Source: Acinetobacter pseudolwoffii
GTDB taxonomy: Bacteria; Pseudomonadota; Gammaproteobacteria; Pseudomonadales; Moraxellaceae
NCBI RefSeq assembly: GCF_002803605.1
Contig: NZ_PHRG01000006.1
Location: forward strand, 62,001 to 126,000
Direction: 5' to 3'
Length of the DNA stretch: 64,000 nucleotides
In this document: piece after piece, positions 1-8,883 of the stretch
How the letters are laid out: every line of letters starts with the position of its first letter
Numbering within the stretch: the first letter of the stretch is position 1
Program-made: the position numbers and the translations under genes
The notes under the pieces: model-generated
What the model was told of the DNA's origin: nothing
What the model saw: the letters and a program-made list of their open reading frames with translations, nothing else
The model's database searches: none

Positions 1-199
1 TTTAGCCACCAAGCAGTCCACTGTGTATCACTTGAATTTAAGCAGTTTTGGTAATTTGGGCTTAGCCAATCAATTCCAAATGAAAAAAAATGACATCGTT
101 TATATTGATGCGACTGGATTAACGCGTTGGCAACGTATTGTAAACCAGATTATTCCGTTTTCTAGTGCACTCTATAGCTTTGACCAACTGGGTAAATAA
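1..199 (+). CDS. wza: Wza, capsule export outer-membrane channel (C-terminal end only)
   Basis: Only the last 65 or so codons are present; the gene starts before the window. The open frame runs from base 2 to a TAA at 197-199. The peptide has the beta-rich SLBB-type segment (NDIVYIDATG) followed by a C-terminal amphipathic stretch (TRWQRIVNQIIPF), which in the Wza family forms the helical barrel crossing the outer membrane. It lies 3 bases before wzb, with wzc next, which is the conserved export/phosphoregulatory trio of Wzy-dependent capsule loci. The identification rests on this peptide plus the neighbours; the lipoprotein signal cannot be seen. Confidence 0.85.
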   Translation, partial: LATKQSTVYHLNLSSFGNLGLANQFQMKKNDIVYIDATGLTRWQRIVNQIIPFSSALYSFDQLGK

Positions 200-202
200 A
201 AT

Positions 203-631
203 ATGCAAATTCAGAATATTTTAGTCGTCTGTGTGGGGAATATTTGTCGTAGCCCAATGGGTGAGTTTTTTCTCAAGAAAAATCATCCTAACTTACATAT
301 TGAATCTGCGGGTCTTTCTGCCATGGTAGGTCATACTGCTGACGATAAGGCTATTGCAAGTATGGCAAGAAAATCAATTGATATGAGATCACATGTCGCA
401 AAACAAATTGATGCCAACTTAATCAAAACTGCAGATTTAATTTTAGTGATGAGTTCAAATCAACAAAAACATATAGAAAAGACTTGGCCATTTGCTAAAG
501 GTAAAGTATTTCGTTTAGGACATTGGCAAGGTCACAATGTTCCAGATCCTTATAAGCTCGATCAAGCATTTTTTGAAGAAACATGTAATAACATCGAATC
601 TTATGTTTCGGATTGGCAATCACATATTTAA
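203..631 (+). CDS. wzb: Low-molecular-weight protein-tyrosine phosphatase Wzb
   Basis: Cytoplasmic phosphatase of 142 residues, the usual size. The P-loop CVGNICRSP (C-x5-R-S) at about residues 10-18 is the catalytic cysteine motif, and VPDPY at about 113-117 carries the general-acid aspartate. In this family it dephosphorylates the tyrosine tail of the Wzc kinase, which allows cycles of capsule polymerisation. It starts 3 bases after the wza stop and ends 21 bases before wzc, so the three are surely co-transcribed. The ATG sits just after a GGGTAA that overlaps the end of wza. Confidence 0.95.
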   Translation: MQIQNILVVCVGNICRSPMGEFFLKKNHPNLHIESAGLSAMVGHTADDKAIASMARKSIDMRSHVAKQIDANLIKTADLILVMSSNQQKHIEKTWPFAKGKVFRLGHWQGHNVPDPYKLDQAFFEETCNNIESYVSDWQSHI

Positions 632-652
632 TTTTTATCTAGTAGTTTATCC

Positions 653-2851
653 ATGAATCAAAATTCAAGTACTAATGACGATACCATTGACTTAAAAGAA
701 TTATTTTTTTCGTTAATTGCACAATGGAAAGTGATCGCGCTTTGTATCATACTGAGCTTAACCTTCGCATTACTTTATTTACGTGTAACTCCCTCAATTT
801 ATTCTGCTGATGCAATGGTTCTAGTAGAGGATAATAAAGGCGCTGGAGCTGCTGCCCTCTTGGGTGGGCTGAGTGATGCTATTCCAGGGGGAATGGGCGG
901 AAAATCTCCCGCAGATGCTGAGATTGAAATCTTAAACTCACGCATGATTTTGGGACAAACCATTCAAAATTTACACCTTGATATCCAAATTAAAGATAAT
1001 AGTAATACTTTATTTAATCGTCTGATTGAAAATGACAAAGCTGAAGTTCTTTATAAAAAGGATATGGTGGTTTTCCAGAAGCAAAATCAAGCCTTTTTAA
1101 TCAAAGCATTAAAAATTCCAAATTACTATCTAGATAAAAAGTTAGAGTTAAAATTCACGGATAATAACCAGTTTACTTTCTCTTATAAAGATGAGGTGAT
1201 ATTTAAAGGTCAATTGAATTCCAGCAGTCAAACCATAGACTCTAAGGGGCTATGGGAAGTCGCTATATTTAGCAAATCTCCGTTTAAAGAAACATTTACT
1301 ATTACTAAACTTGCGCTACCTACAGCAATGCAGTTCTTAAAAAATGACTATAGTGTAGCAGAGAGAGGGAAAAACTCTGGTGTTATTGGTCTAAATTATA
1401 ATGGCAATGATAAGGAACATATTACTCAAGTTCTGAATAATATTTTATCTGTTTATCAAACACAAAATATTCAACGCAAGTCTTTAGAATCTAACCAAAC
1501 TTTAAGTTTTCTAGACAAACAGCTGCCAGAACTTAAACAGCAACTTGAGGAATCAGAGATCAAGTTCAACCGTTTCCGTGAGCAATACAATACTATTGAT
1601 GTAACTCAAGAAGCCGAGTTAATGTTAAAGCAAAATGTTGAACTTGCGAAAATGAAAATTGAATTACAACAGCAGCAAGCGGAACTTTCTTCAAAATATA
1701 CCCCTGATCACCCTCTTATGTCGGCGATCAATGCACAACTTTCTGAAATTAATCAAAAAACATCAGAAATGACACAATCTATTAAACGTTTACCAGAAAC
1801 ACAGCGATTATATTTACAACTATATCGAGATGTAAAAGTAAACACTGAACTTTATACCGCCTTACTCAATAGCTATCAGCAATTGAAGATTGCAGAGGCG
1901 GGTGAAATTGGTAATGTTAGAGTTATTGACCAAGCTATTGAACCTGTCAAGCCAATTAAACCTAAGTCATTAATTACCATAATTTTATCAATTTTTGTTG
2001 GTGGGTTTATTGGAGTATTAATTGCACTATTACGCAATATGATGCGTTCTGGCATTAAAGATGCAGCGCAAATTGAAAATGAGCTTGATCTACCAGTCTA
2101 TGCCACTGTGCCACGCTCTTTAATTCAAGAAAGTCGCATTAACCTATTGAAGAAGAAAAAAAATATTCCTATTCTTGCAGTTAAAGATAGCAGTGATATT
2201 GCCATTGAAAGCCTGCGTAGCATGCGTACAGCAATTCATTTTGCCTTAATGAATGCGACCAATAATGTGATTGCAATTTCTGGCCCTGCACCTGAAATTG
2301 GCAAATCATTCATTACCACTAACCTTGCTACTATTTTAGCGCAAGGGGGAAAACGGGTTCTGGTCATTGATGGTGATCTGCGTCGTGGCTATTTACATAA
2401 GTACTTTAACGCCGAGGTACAGCCAGGTTTAGCAGAATTATTGAATCACCAAAATAGCTATGAAGAGGTGGTGCAAAATTCAACTGTAGATAACCTGTTT
2501 TTTGTGACTCGTGGTAAAAGTCCCGTTAACCCATCTGAACTGTTAAGTACCGATAAATTCAAAACTTTCTTGGATCAAGCATCTGCTCATTTCGATCACG
2601 TACTGATTGATACGCCACCAGTCCTTGCTGTGACCGATGGTATTATTATTGCGCAATATGCGGGTGTGAATTTATTGGTTGCCCGTCATGCCAAAACACA
2701 AATCAAAGAGTTGGAAATCACTGTGAATCGTTTTGAACAGGCCAATGTGAAAGTTAATGGCGTGATTCTGAATGATGTGCAAAAAGGGGCGGCAGGTAGC
2801 TATGGTTATAATTATGCCTATGCCTATACTGCACATAAAGATAATGACTAA
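653..2851 (+). CDS. wzc: Tyrosine-protein kinase Wzc, capsule co-polymerase
   Basis: Inner-membrane BY-kinase of 732 residues that controls chain length and export of capsule. Domains in order: a short cytoplasmic tail and first transmembrane helix at about residues 30-48, a large periplasmic Wzz-type domain with coiled coil, a second transmembrane helix at about 440-460, then a cytoplasmic kinase. The kinase shows Walker A (GPAPEIGKS, about 543), Walker A' (VLVIDGDLRRG, about 568) and Walker B (HVLIDTPP, about 650). The C-terminus has the expected tyrosine cluster (YGYNYAYAY), the autophosphorylation tail that Wzb acts on. The length is normal and nothing appears broken. Confidence 0.96.
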   Translation: MNQNSSTNDDTIDLKELFFSLIAQWKVIALCIILSLTFALLYLRVTPSIYSADAMVLVEDNKGAGAAALLGGLSDAIPGGMGGKSPADAEIEILNSRMILGQTIQNLHLDIQIKDNSNTLFNRLIENDKAEVLYKKDMVVFQKQNQAFLIKALKIPNYYLDKKLELKFTDNNQFTFSYKDEVIFKGQLNSSSQTIDSKGLWEVAIFSKSPFKETFTITKLALPTAMQFLKNDYSVAERGKNSGVIGLNYNGNDKEHITQVLNNILSVYQTQNIQRKSLESNQTLSFLDKQLPELKQQLEESEIKFNRFREQYNTIDVTQEAELMLKQNVELAKMKIELQQQQAELSSKYTPDHPLMSAINAQLSEINQKTSEMTQSIKRLPETQRLYLQLYRDVKVNTELYTALLNSYQQLKIAEAGEIGNVRVIDQAIEPVKPIKPKSLITIILSIFVGGFIGVLIALLRNMMRSGIKDAAQIENELDLPVYATVPRSLIQESRINLLKKKKNIPILAVKDSSDIAIESLRSMRTAIHFALMNATNNVIAISGPAPEIGKSFITTNLATILAQGGKRVLVIDGDLRRGYLHKYFNAEVQPGLAELLNHQNSYEEVVQNSTVDNLFFVTRGKSPVNPSELLSTDKFKTFLDQASAHFDHVLIDTPPVLAVTDGIIIAQYAGVNLLVARHAKTQIKELEITVNRFEQANVKVNGVILNDVQKGAAGSYGYNYAYAYTAHKDND

Positions 2852-2865
2852 TTCATTGTAAACTT

Positions 2866-2902
2866 TGATTTCACATCCTGCCTCAAGCAGGGTGTGAAAT
2901 CA
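2866..2902 (+). other. Strong stem-loop between wzc and wzi
   Basis: TGATTTCACA at 2866-2875 pairs with TGTGAAATCA at 2893-2902, and CCTGC pairs with GCAGG inside, giving about 16 pairs with one G-T and a five-base loop. No T tract follows, so it is not a standard intrinsic terminator. It could attenuate read-through into wzi or protect the 3' end of the wza-wzb-wzc transcript. Confidence 0.6.
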
Positions 2903-2997
2903 CCCTCTATTACATTTATTGCAAATGATTGTTGTTGAAAAAATCAACTAAAAAACCTATCGTGATTACAGTTTAAAACTCCTGAGAATATACAAGA

Positions 2998-4437
2998 ATG
3001 TTTAAATCAAAAATACTGCTCGCCAGCTTGGCATTAAGTTCCTCACTGACTTTTGCCCAAGGCATCGTTTTAAATGACCAAAACCTGCGTACCGATTTAA
3101 ACTGGCTCAATCAGCAAGGTGTGATTCAAATCAGTACTTCCACCTGGCCAATGAGTGGTGATGAAATTCAACGCGCCCTTGCCCAAGCTAAAATCAACAA
3201 TAATACTCAACAAAAAGTCATTGATTCAGTCATAGCTCATTTGAACACCAATAACCAGTTACTCAAAGCATCACTATTTGCAGAGACAGATCAAAAAAAT
3301 ATTCCTCAAGCCTTTGGCGATCAGCAAAAAGCCCAATACCAAGCGGGTATAGAGTTGAATACAGGCAATCAAAATTGGGATGCCAGACTTCGTGTGAATG
3401 CAGAAAAAGATCTACAGATTGACAATGATCAAGATTTGAATCTTGAAGGCTCATATATCGCTGGAAAATTATGGAATCAATGGCTGATTGCTGGACAGAT
3501 CCCAACCTACTGGGGTCCTGCACATGATGGCAGTTTAATTCGTGGTGATGCCAGCCGCCCTGTCTATGGCGTGACGATGCAACGCGCCGAACAGAATGCT
3601 TTTGCAAACAAATGGTTGGCTTGGATTGGACCTTGGCAATATCAAGCTTTTGCTGGACAACTGAATGACTACGATGCTGTGCCTGATGCCAAACTGATTG
3701 GCCTACGTGTTACTGCACAACCCTTGCCTTATTTAGAACTGGGTGCATCGCGGGCTATGCAATGGGGTGGCGGTGATCGTTCAGAAAGCTTGTCCACACT
3801 TTGGAATGCTATTAAAGGCAATGATAACTTTGATAATAGTGATGATGATAAGTCTAACCAAATTGCCGGATTTGATGCACGTTTAAATCTACATCCCCTC
3901 GTGCAAGTCCCGATGGGTATCTATGCGCAATATGTCGGTGAAGACGAAGCAGGCGGCTTACCGGCTAAAAAAATGTATTTAGCTGGAGTCGATTATTCAT
4001 CAAGTTATAACAATATGCCTTTCCAACTGTATACCGAATGGGCAGATACTCGTAGTAATGGTAATGCGGATGGCATTTCCTATAATCACTATGTCTATAC
4101 TGATGGTTTTTACCAACATGGCTATCCTCTAGCGCATGCTATAGGAGGTGATGGACAAATGATATCTATTGGCGGTGATATTCGTTTTGATTCTTTAAAT
4201 CGACTCAATGCACGGGTATTATTAGCTAAACTCAATAAATCCAATCGAGCCACTAATCTGGCGTTTCCGCAGCAAGATGAATTAAAAGCGCTAGATCTAA
4301 CCTGGACACATTATCTACGCCCAGACATTCCACTTAAACTAAATGGGTGGGTGGGTGACTCTGAGGTATACGGTAACGATGGCGGTGTATCAATTGGTAT
4401 CGAATTCCCCTTAGAAAAGGGCTTATTTTCTTACTAA
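2998..4437 (+). CDS. wzi: Capsule assembly outer-membrane protein, Wzi family
   Basis: 479 residues, almost the same as the enterobacterial Wzi (about 476). An N-terminal signal peptide (MFKSKILLASLALSSSLTFAQ) is followed by a region rich in alternating polar/aromatic strands, as expected of an 18-strand outer-membrane barrel. Landmarks include WGPAHDGSLIRGDASRP near residue 170. Wzi is a surface lectin that helps attach capsule to the cell. It sits 146 bases after wzc in the same direction but past a stable hairpin, so it may have its own promoter. The ribosome binding site is weak. A terminator follows at 4514-4540. Confidence 0.9.
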   Translation: MFKSKILLASLALSSSLTFAQGIVLNDQNLRTDLNWLNQQGVIQISTSTWPMSGDEIQRALAQAKINNNTQQKVIDSVIAHLNTNNQLLKASLFAETDQKNIPQAFGDQQKAQYQAGIELNTGNQNWDARLRVNAEKDLQIDNDQDLNLEGSYIAGKLWNQWLIAGQIPTYWGPAHDGSLIRGDASRPVYGVTMQRAEQNAFANKWLAWIGPWQYQAFAGQLNDYDAVPDAKLIGLRVTAQPLPYLELGASRAMQWGGGDRSESLSTLWNAIKGNDNFDNSDDDKSNQIAGFDARLNLHPLVQVPMGIYAQYVGEDEAGGLPAKKMYLAGVDYSSSYNNMPFQLYTEWADTRSNGNADGISYNHYVYTDGFYQHGYPLAHAIGGDGQMISIGGDIRFDSLNRLNARVLLAKLNKSNRATNLAFPQQDELKALDLTWTHYLRPDIPLKLNGWVGDSEVYGNDGGVSIGIEFPLEKGLFSY

Positions 4438-4970
4438 GACCTATTCAACACTTAAGTGCGGATGATAGCGACAACTTTCCCATACCTCCCAAAATACTGA
4501 TGAAACTGAAAATAAAAAACCAGCGCTTGCTGGTTTTTTATTAAGTATCCGGTAATACATCGAGCTGCCCTACACCAACTGAACCAGTCTTTAAAAAAGT
4601 GATTGACCCCAGCCCGCTGATAAATCAGCTACTGATGAGAGAAGGGTCAATAATCACCATACTTATCAACTCATATATGGCTCAGTAGCTCAGGACCGGC
4701 TATAACTTTTATTAATCACTTACATCAGCATCAATTTTCTAGCCTGAGTGTCACATTGATCTCAAACCACTTGTCATACACTTAGTATTTTTTGTAGAAC
4801 TGTCAATCTAACATTCAGTTTTTCACTAGTATCTCATTCGATACCTGTAGCTGGAAGGCATAGGTGCATTATACTAATACTCGCTTATGCTCAAAATTAA
4901 TAGTTTAGATATAATCTTGCAGTACTCCGCATTTAGCTTTCGTGAAAGTCTTATTTATCCATGCTTGGTG
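4438..4970. other. Gene-free stretch between wzi and the sugar transferase
   Basis: No credible reading frame was seen. It holds the wzi terminator at 4514-4540 and a nested inverted repeat at 4599-4657. The rest is AT-rich with no recognisable signal. The two neighbouring genes converge here. Confidence 0.6.
4514..4540 (+). terminator. Rho-independent terminator of wzi
   Basis: CCAGC / GCTGG stem at 4520-4533 with a GCTT loop, flanked by six A's upstream and six T's downstream. It can act in both directions but lies closest to wzi. Confidence 0.85.
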
Positions 4971-5894
4971 TTATTTCACCTCTTTTGTAAATAAACTAGT
5001 GTCATGAATACTTTTTTTTGAAAACCGCGCAGCACCGACTTCCTGATCAGGAGCATTAATTCCCTCTTGGCTTAGCATTACCTTAGCGGTTTTAAACATA
5101 ATTTTAAAATCAAACCAAATATTATACTGTTCAATATATTGCACATCTAATTCAAATTTTTCTTCCCAAGATAAATTGTTGCGTCCACTCACCTGAGCAA
5201 GCCCTGTCATACCCGGTTTTACCTCATGGCGTCGCATTTGTTCAGCTGTATAATGTTCTAGAAATTCTTTCATTTGAGGGCGAGGCCCAACAATACTCAT
5301 ATCCCCTTTTAAAACATTAATCAGTTGAGGCATTTCGTCCAAGCTGGTTGAACGTATCTTCTGTCCAAATGATGTGATACGAAATTTATCAGGTAAAAGA
5401 TTACCATCTTTATCTACCGCATTTCTCATAGAGCGAAACTTAATCATTTTAAATAATTTACCATTTTTACCCGGGCGTTCTTGGTAAAAGAAAATGGGGG
5501 AGCCTAAATTTTTCCGCACTTTATAGCTCATAATAATAAAAACTGGAAACAATACTAATAAAGCTATTAGTGCAATAACTATATCTACTATTCTTTTAGA
5601 TAATTTTTCTTTAGTAAAAATATTAGAAAAAGAATAAAAATGAACATGAGGAAATAAAGATTTTTTTAAACTAAAATTCTTTTTATCCATATAATGCCAA
5701 GAGCTTTTCTTATCTATTTCATTAACTCTATTCTTCTTTGAGGAAAATTGTATTATTCCATTCTTATGCCCCTGTGTATTTTTAGAATATTTATTTGATA
5801 AACTATTATCTTTTTCAATAAATAAAGACTTATGTCTTACAATATTGCTTCCTTCAAAGTTTTTGATCTTATTTTTTTCTTTTTTTAGATCCAT
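4971..5894 (-). CDS. Initiating sugar transferase (undecaprenyl-phosphate glycosyl-1-phosphate transferase family) with N-terminal tail
   Basis: Bacterial sugar transferase of the WcaJ/PglC-like core type, which transfers a sugar-1-phosphate to undecaprenyl phosphate as the first step of repeat-unit assembly. The membrane re-entrant helix (RIVDIVIALIALLVLFPV) is followed by FYQERPG, KFRSM, the conserved DE of SLDEMPQ, VGPRP, and PGMTGLAQVSGRN. I chose the ATG at 5894 because GAGGTG lies seven bases upstream. This leaves about 95 residues of basic, Asn/Ser/Lys-rich sequence before the membrane helix, absent from the minimal family core. A shorter start at an internal Met (about residue 69) is possible. 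The sugar specificity cannot be read. Confidence 0.88.
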   Translation of the reverse strand: MDLKKEKNKIKNFEGSNIVRHKSLFIEKDNSLSNKYSKNTQGHKNGIIQFSSKKNRVNEIDKKSSWHYMDKKNFSLKKSLFPHVHFYSFSNIFTKEKLSKRIVDIVIALIALLVLFPVFIIMSYKVRKNLGSPIFFYQERPGKNGKLFKMIKFRSMRNAVDKDGNLLPDKFRITSFGQKIRSTSLDEMPQLINVLKGDMSIVGPRPQMKEFLEHYTAEQMRRHEVKPGMTGLAQVSGRNNLSWEEKFELDVQYIEQYNIWFDFKIMFKTAKVMLSQEGINAPDQEVGAARFSKKSIHDTSLFTKEVK

Positions 5895-6320
5895 TAATAA
5901 ACACCTCAATATGTCTATTTATCAATCATAACAATTATATTTTTTTAAAAGTAGAGATATGTTTATCAAAAAAATATTAACCAACAATTTATTATAGATT
6001 AATCTTTCTTTATTAAAAAAATCATACAATTAGATTCTATGATATTTCACTTAATTGAAAAATTAAGACTTTAAGAAAATTTCAATTAAATAAGCCACTT
6101 TAGAAATTATCTCCCTTCATGAGCTTTTAATATATTTAATAAATAATTGTGAAAATTACTATTTATTGAAAAAAAGTCTATTTTTTAAATACAACACACC
6201 TCACACTAAAAAATATGTGACAAAATGTAAAATATTTTTAAATAATGTGAATTAACTCACTATATTAATTAATTTTAAGCAAGTCTAAGCCAGATAAGTA
6301 AAAAGAAGGAAATTTATTTA
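5895..6320. other. Very AT-rich gene-free stretch before the IS element
   Basis: Long A/T runs with no open frame of note. It contains the leader of the sugar transferase gene (ribosome binding site GAGGTG at about 5902-5907 on the minus strand). No clear promoter boxes could be singled out in such AT-rich sequence. Confidence 0.5.
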
Positions 6321-6339
6321 ACCCGAATCGCGGATAAGA
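6321..6339 (+). repeat. Left inverted repeat of the IS982-family element
   Basis: AACCCGAATC is a perfect match to the reverse complement of the right end; the next nine bases match in five positions. Confidence 0.85.
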
Positions 6340-6411
6340 AATTGACTTGAAAAATAAGAGGACTAGAGCCATCAGTTGAGTTACCACACCAAACTCACAA
6401 CTCTCGTCCTG

Positions 6412-7281
6412 ATGTTCAATAGTACCGAATTATTCTGCGTAATTGATGATTTTTTTCTTAAATTTGAATCAACTTATTGGGAGTTTCTCAAACAAAACCG
6501 TGGTTCCTTAAGAATCAGAACTGCTCAACTTACAATTTCAGAAATCTGCTTTATTGCCATTTGGTACAAATGCTCTCATTTCAATAATTTCAAAGCCTTT
6601 TTCAGCTGGTTAAAAGAAGATAAAAGCCATTTATTTAAGTACTTGCCTTGCTATCAAAGGATGATTCATCTGATCAATATGCATGAATTAGCTCTACACG
6701 CTTTACATGTGGCACTGATGAAAGGCCAAGGTACACAATATTTATGGATTGATTCAACAACTCTGCCAGTTTGTAAAAATCAACGTATTCAGCGTCATAA
6801 ATCATTAATCCAAATTGCATCACGTGGTAGAAGCTCAATGGGCTGGTTTTATGGCTGTAAATTACATATTGCAATGAATCAATTTGGTGAAATTGCCTGT
6901 TCTGCTTTATCGAATGGACATGTTGCTGACATAAAAATGGTTGAGCAATTGGTTGCTGGTATAGAAGCAAAACTTTACGGGGATCGGGGCTACATCAGCC
7001 AAGAATTAAAAATTAGATTGAAAGATCAAGGTATTGATTTAATTACTTATCATCGGAAGAATATGCAGGCTATTCAACTCTGTGCATCAGATGAATATCA
7101 CCTAAGACAACGCAATAAAATAGAAACATTATTCAGCTTATTGAAGGGGCAATACAATTTAGTGACGAGTAAAGCACGTAGTCTTCATGGATTTCTGAGT
7201 GGAATTTACGCCTCACTATGTGCATATCAATTAACCCATCGAAATAAGCCAACAATTCAAATTAAGGAATCATCGGCTTAA
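6412..7281 (+). CDS. IS982-family transposase
   Basis: DDE transposase of about 289 residues. The N-terminal TELFCVIDDF is typical of the family within the first ten residues, which is why the ATG at 6412 is preferred over an in-frame TTG at 6376; neither has a good ribosome binding site. Catalytic acidic residues are in WIDSTTLPVC, YGDRGY and KIETLF. The frame is uninterrupted, so the element could be active. It is transcribed toward the HAD phosphatase gene, which faces it. Confidence 0.93.
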   Translation: MFNSTELFCVIDDFFLKFESTYWEFLKQNRGSLRIRTAQLTISEICFIAIWYKCSHFNNFKAFFSWLKEDKSHLFKYLPCYQRMIHLINMHELALHALHVALMKGQGTQYLWIDSTTLPVCKNQRIQRHKSLIQIASRGRSSMGWFYGCKLHIAMNQFGEIACSALSNGHVADIKMVEQLVAGIEAKLYGDRGYISQELKIRLKDQGIDLITYHRKNMQAIQLCASDEYHLRQRNKIETLFSLLKGQYNLVTSKARSLHGFLSGIYASLCAYQLTHRNKPTIQIKESSA

Positions 7282-7295
7282 GCAGGATTCGGGTT
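7277..7295 (-). repeat. Right inverted repeat of the IS982-family element
   Basis: GATTCGGGTT at 7286-7295 mirrors the left end. Its last two bases are also the last two bases of the TAA stop codon of the gene on the minus strand. Confidence 0.85.
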
Positions 7296-7941
7296 AATTA
7301 AAATAGCTTAATAGTTCACCGAATTTTTCTATTTTATATTCAGGTTGTGCACGTTGTAATTCATCTGCACTGCCATAGCCATATGTAACTGCAATAGATT
7401 TGATTCCATTGCGGCGTGCACCCAAAATATCGTATTCACGGTCACCGACCATGATGCAGCCTTCGGCCTTTAAATGTTGCTGTTCTAAAATATACTGAAT
7501 CAGCTCATCTTTATTGGTTCTGTCACCATTGAGTTCGCTGCCATAAATTTCAGTAAAATACTGAGCCAGATCAAAATGCTCTAAAATCTGTTTGGCATAA
7601 ACCGTCGGTTTTGCCGTAGCGACAAACAAACAATAACCACGGCGTTTCAGTTCTGCCAACGTTTCTGCCACACCCTCGAAAACGTGATTTTCATATAGGC
7701 CTTTCACTGCAAAACGTTCGCGATAAGCCATCAACGCCTGCTCAGCCAGAATATTATCGGTCTCGATATTTAAAAGTTTGGCCAGCGAGGCTTTTAAGGG
7801 AGGACCGATAATCCAGTCGATATTGATCTCATCGCTAATCGGATGACCCACCTTTTCCAGACCGTAACGCGCAGACGTGGTGATCCCCACTTTAGGATCA
7901 GTTAATGTCCCATCCAAATCAATTAAAATATTCTTAATCAC
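7294..7941 (-). CDS. HAD-superfamily phosphatase, phosphoglycolate phosphatase-like
   Basis: Class I HAD hydrolase of about 215 residues. Motif I is DLDGTLTD near the N-terminus (nucleophile Asp), motif II lies in FVATAKP, and motif III/IV in MVGDREYDILGARRNGI. The GYGS segment near the end resembles Gph/PGP-like enzymes that detoxify 2-phosphoglycolate; the substrate is not proven. A GTG start at 7941 is chosen because AGAGGGG lies about seven bases upstream; the frame stays open 18 codons further without a better start. The stop codon (7294-7296) is formed partly by the end of the IS982 element, so the last residues may differ from the ancestral protein. Confidence 0.85.
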   Translation of the reverse strand: MIKNILIDLDGTLTDPKVGITTSARYGLEKVGHPISDEINIDWIIGPPLKASLAKLLNIETDNILAEQALMAYRERFAVKGLYENHVFEGVAETLAELKRRGYCLFVATAKPTVYAKQILEHFDLAQYFTEIYGSELNGDRTNKDELIQYILEQQHLKAEGCIMVGDREYDILGARRNGIKSIAVTYGYGSADELQRAQPEYKIEKFGELLSYFN

Positions 7942-8024
7942 AGCCCATCCCCTCTCATCAGCACCGATATAAATTAATATCGAGAGTTCATTCAAATTTG
8001 CCTATACTAATGTAATTTTAGTGA

Positions 8025-8807
<783 letters not shown>

Positions 8808-8827
8808 GATAATATTTTTTTAAATTC

Positions 8828-8855
8828 AAAAGCCTGAATGATTCAGGCTTTTTTT
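8828..8855. terminator. Terminator between thiD and the DUF1176 gene
   Basis: GCCTGAA / TTCAGGC stem with a TGA loop, A-run before and T7 after. The two genes converge, so it probably serves both. Confidence 0.85.
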
Positions 8856-8883
8856 ATAGCGTTTATTTTTATGCAGGATATGA

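Larger units (their letters stand above)
6321..7295 (+). mobile_element. Complete IS982-family insertion sequence
   Basis: About 975 bp, the normal size for IS982 elements. The ends are inverted repeats: AACCCGAATC at 6321-6330 and GATTCGGGTT at 7286-7295, with ten perfect terminal pairs and weaker matching for about nine more. A single intact transposase lies inside. The nine bases on either side (AATTTATTT and AATTAAAAT) do not form an exact target duplication. The right end runs into the stop codon of the convergent HAD phosphatase gene. Confidence 0.9.

Noticed and set aside
3263..3607. 114-codon frame on the minus strand inside wzi
   Set aside because: Lies wholly within the well-supported wzi gene, is rich in His/Arg as expected of a shadow frame, and has no ribosome binding site.
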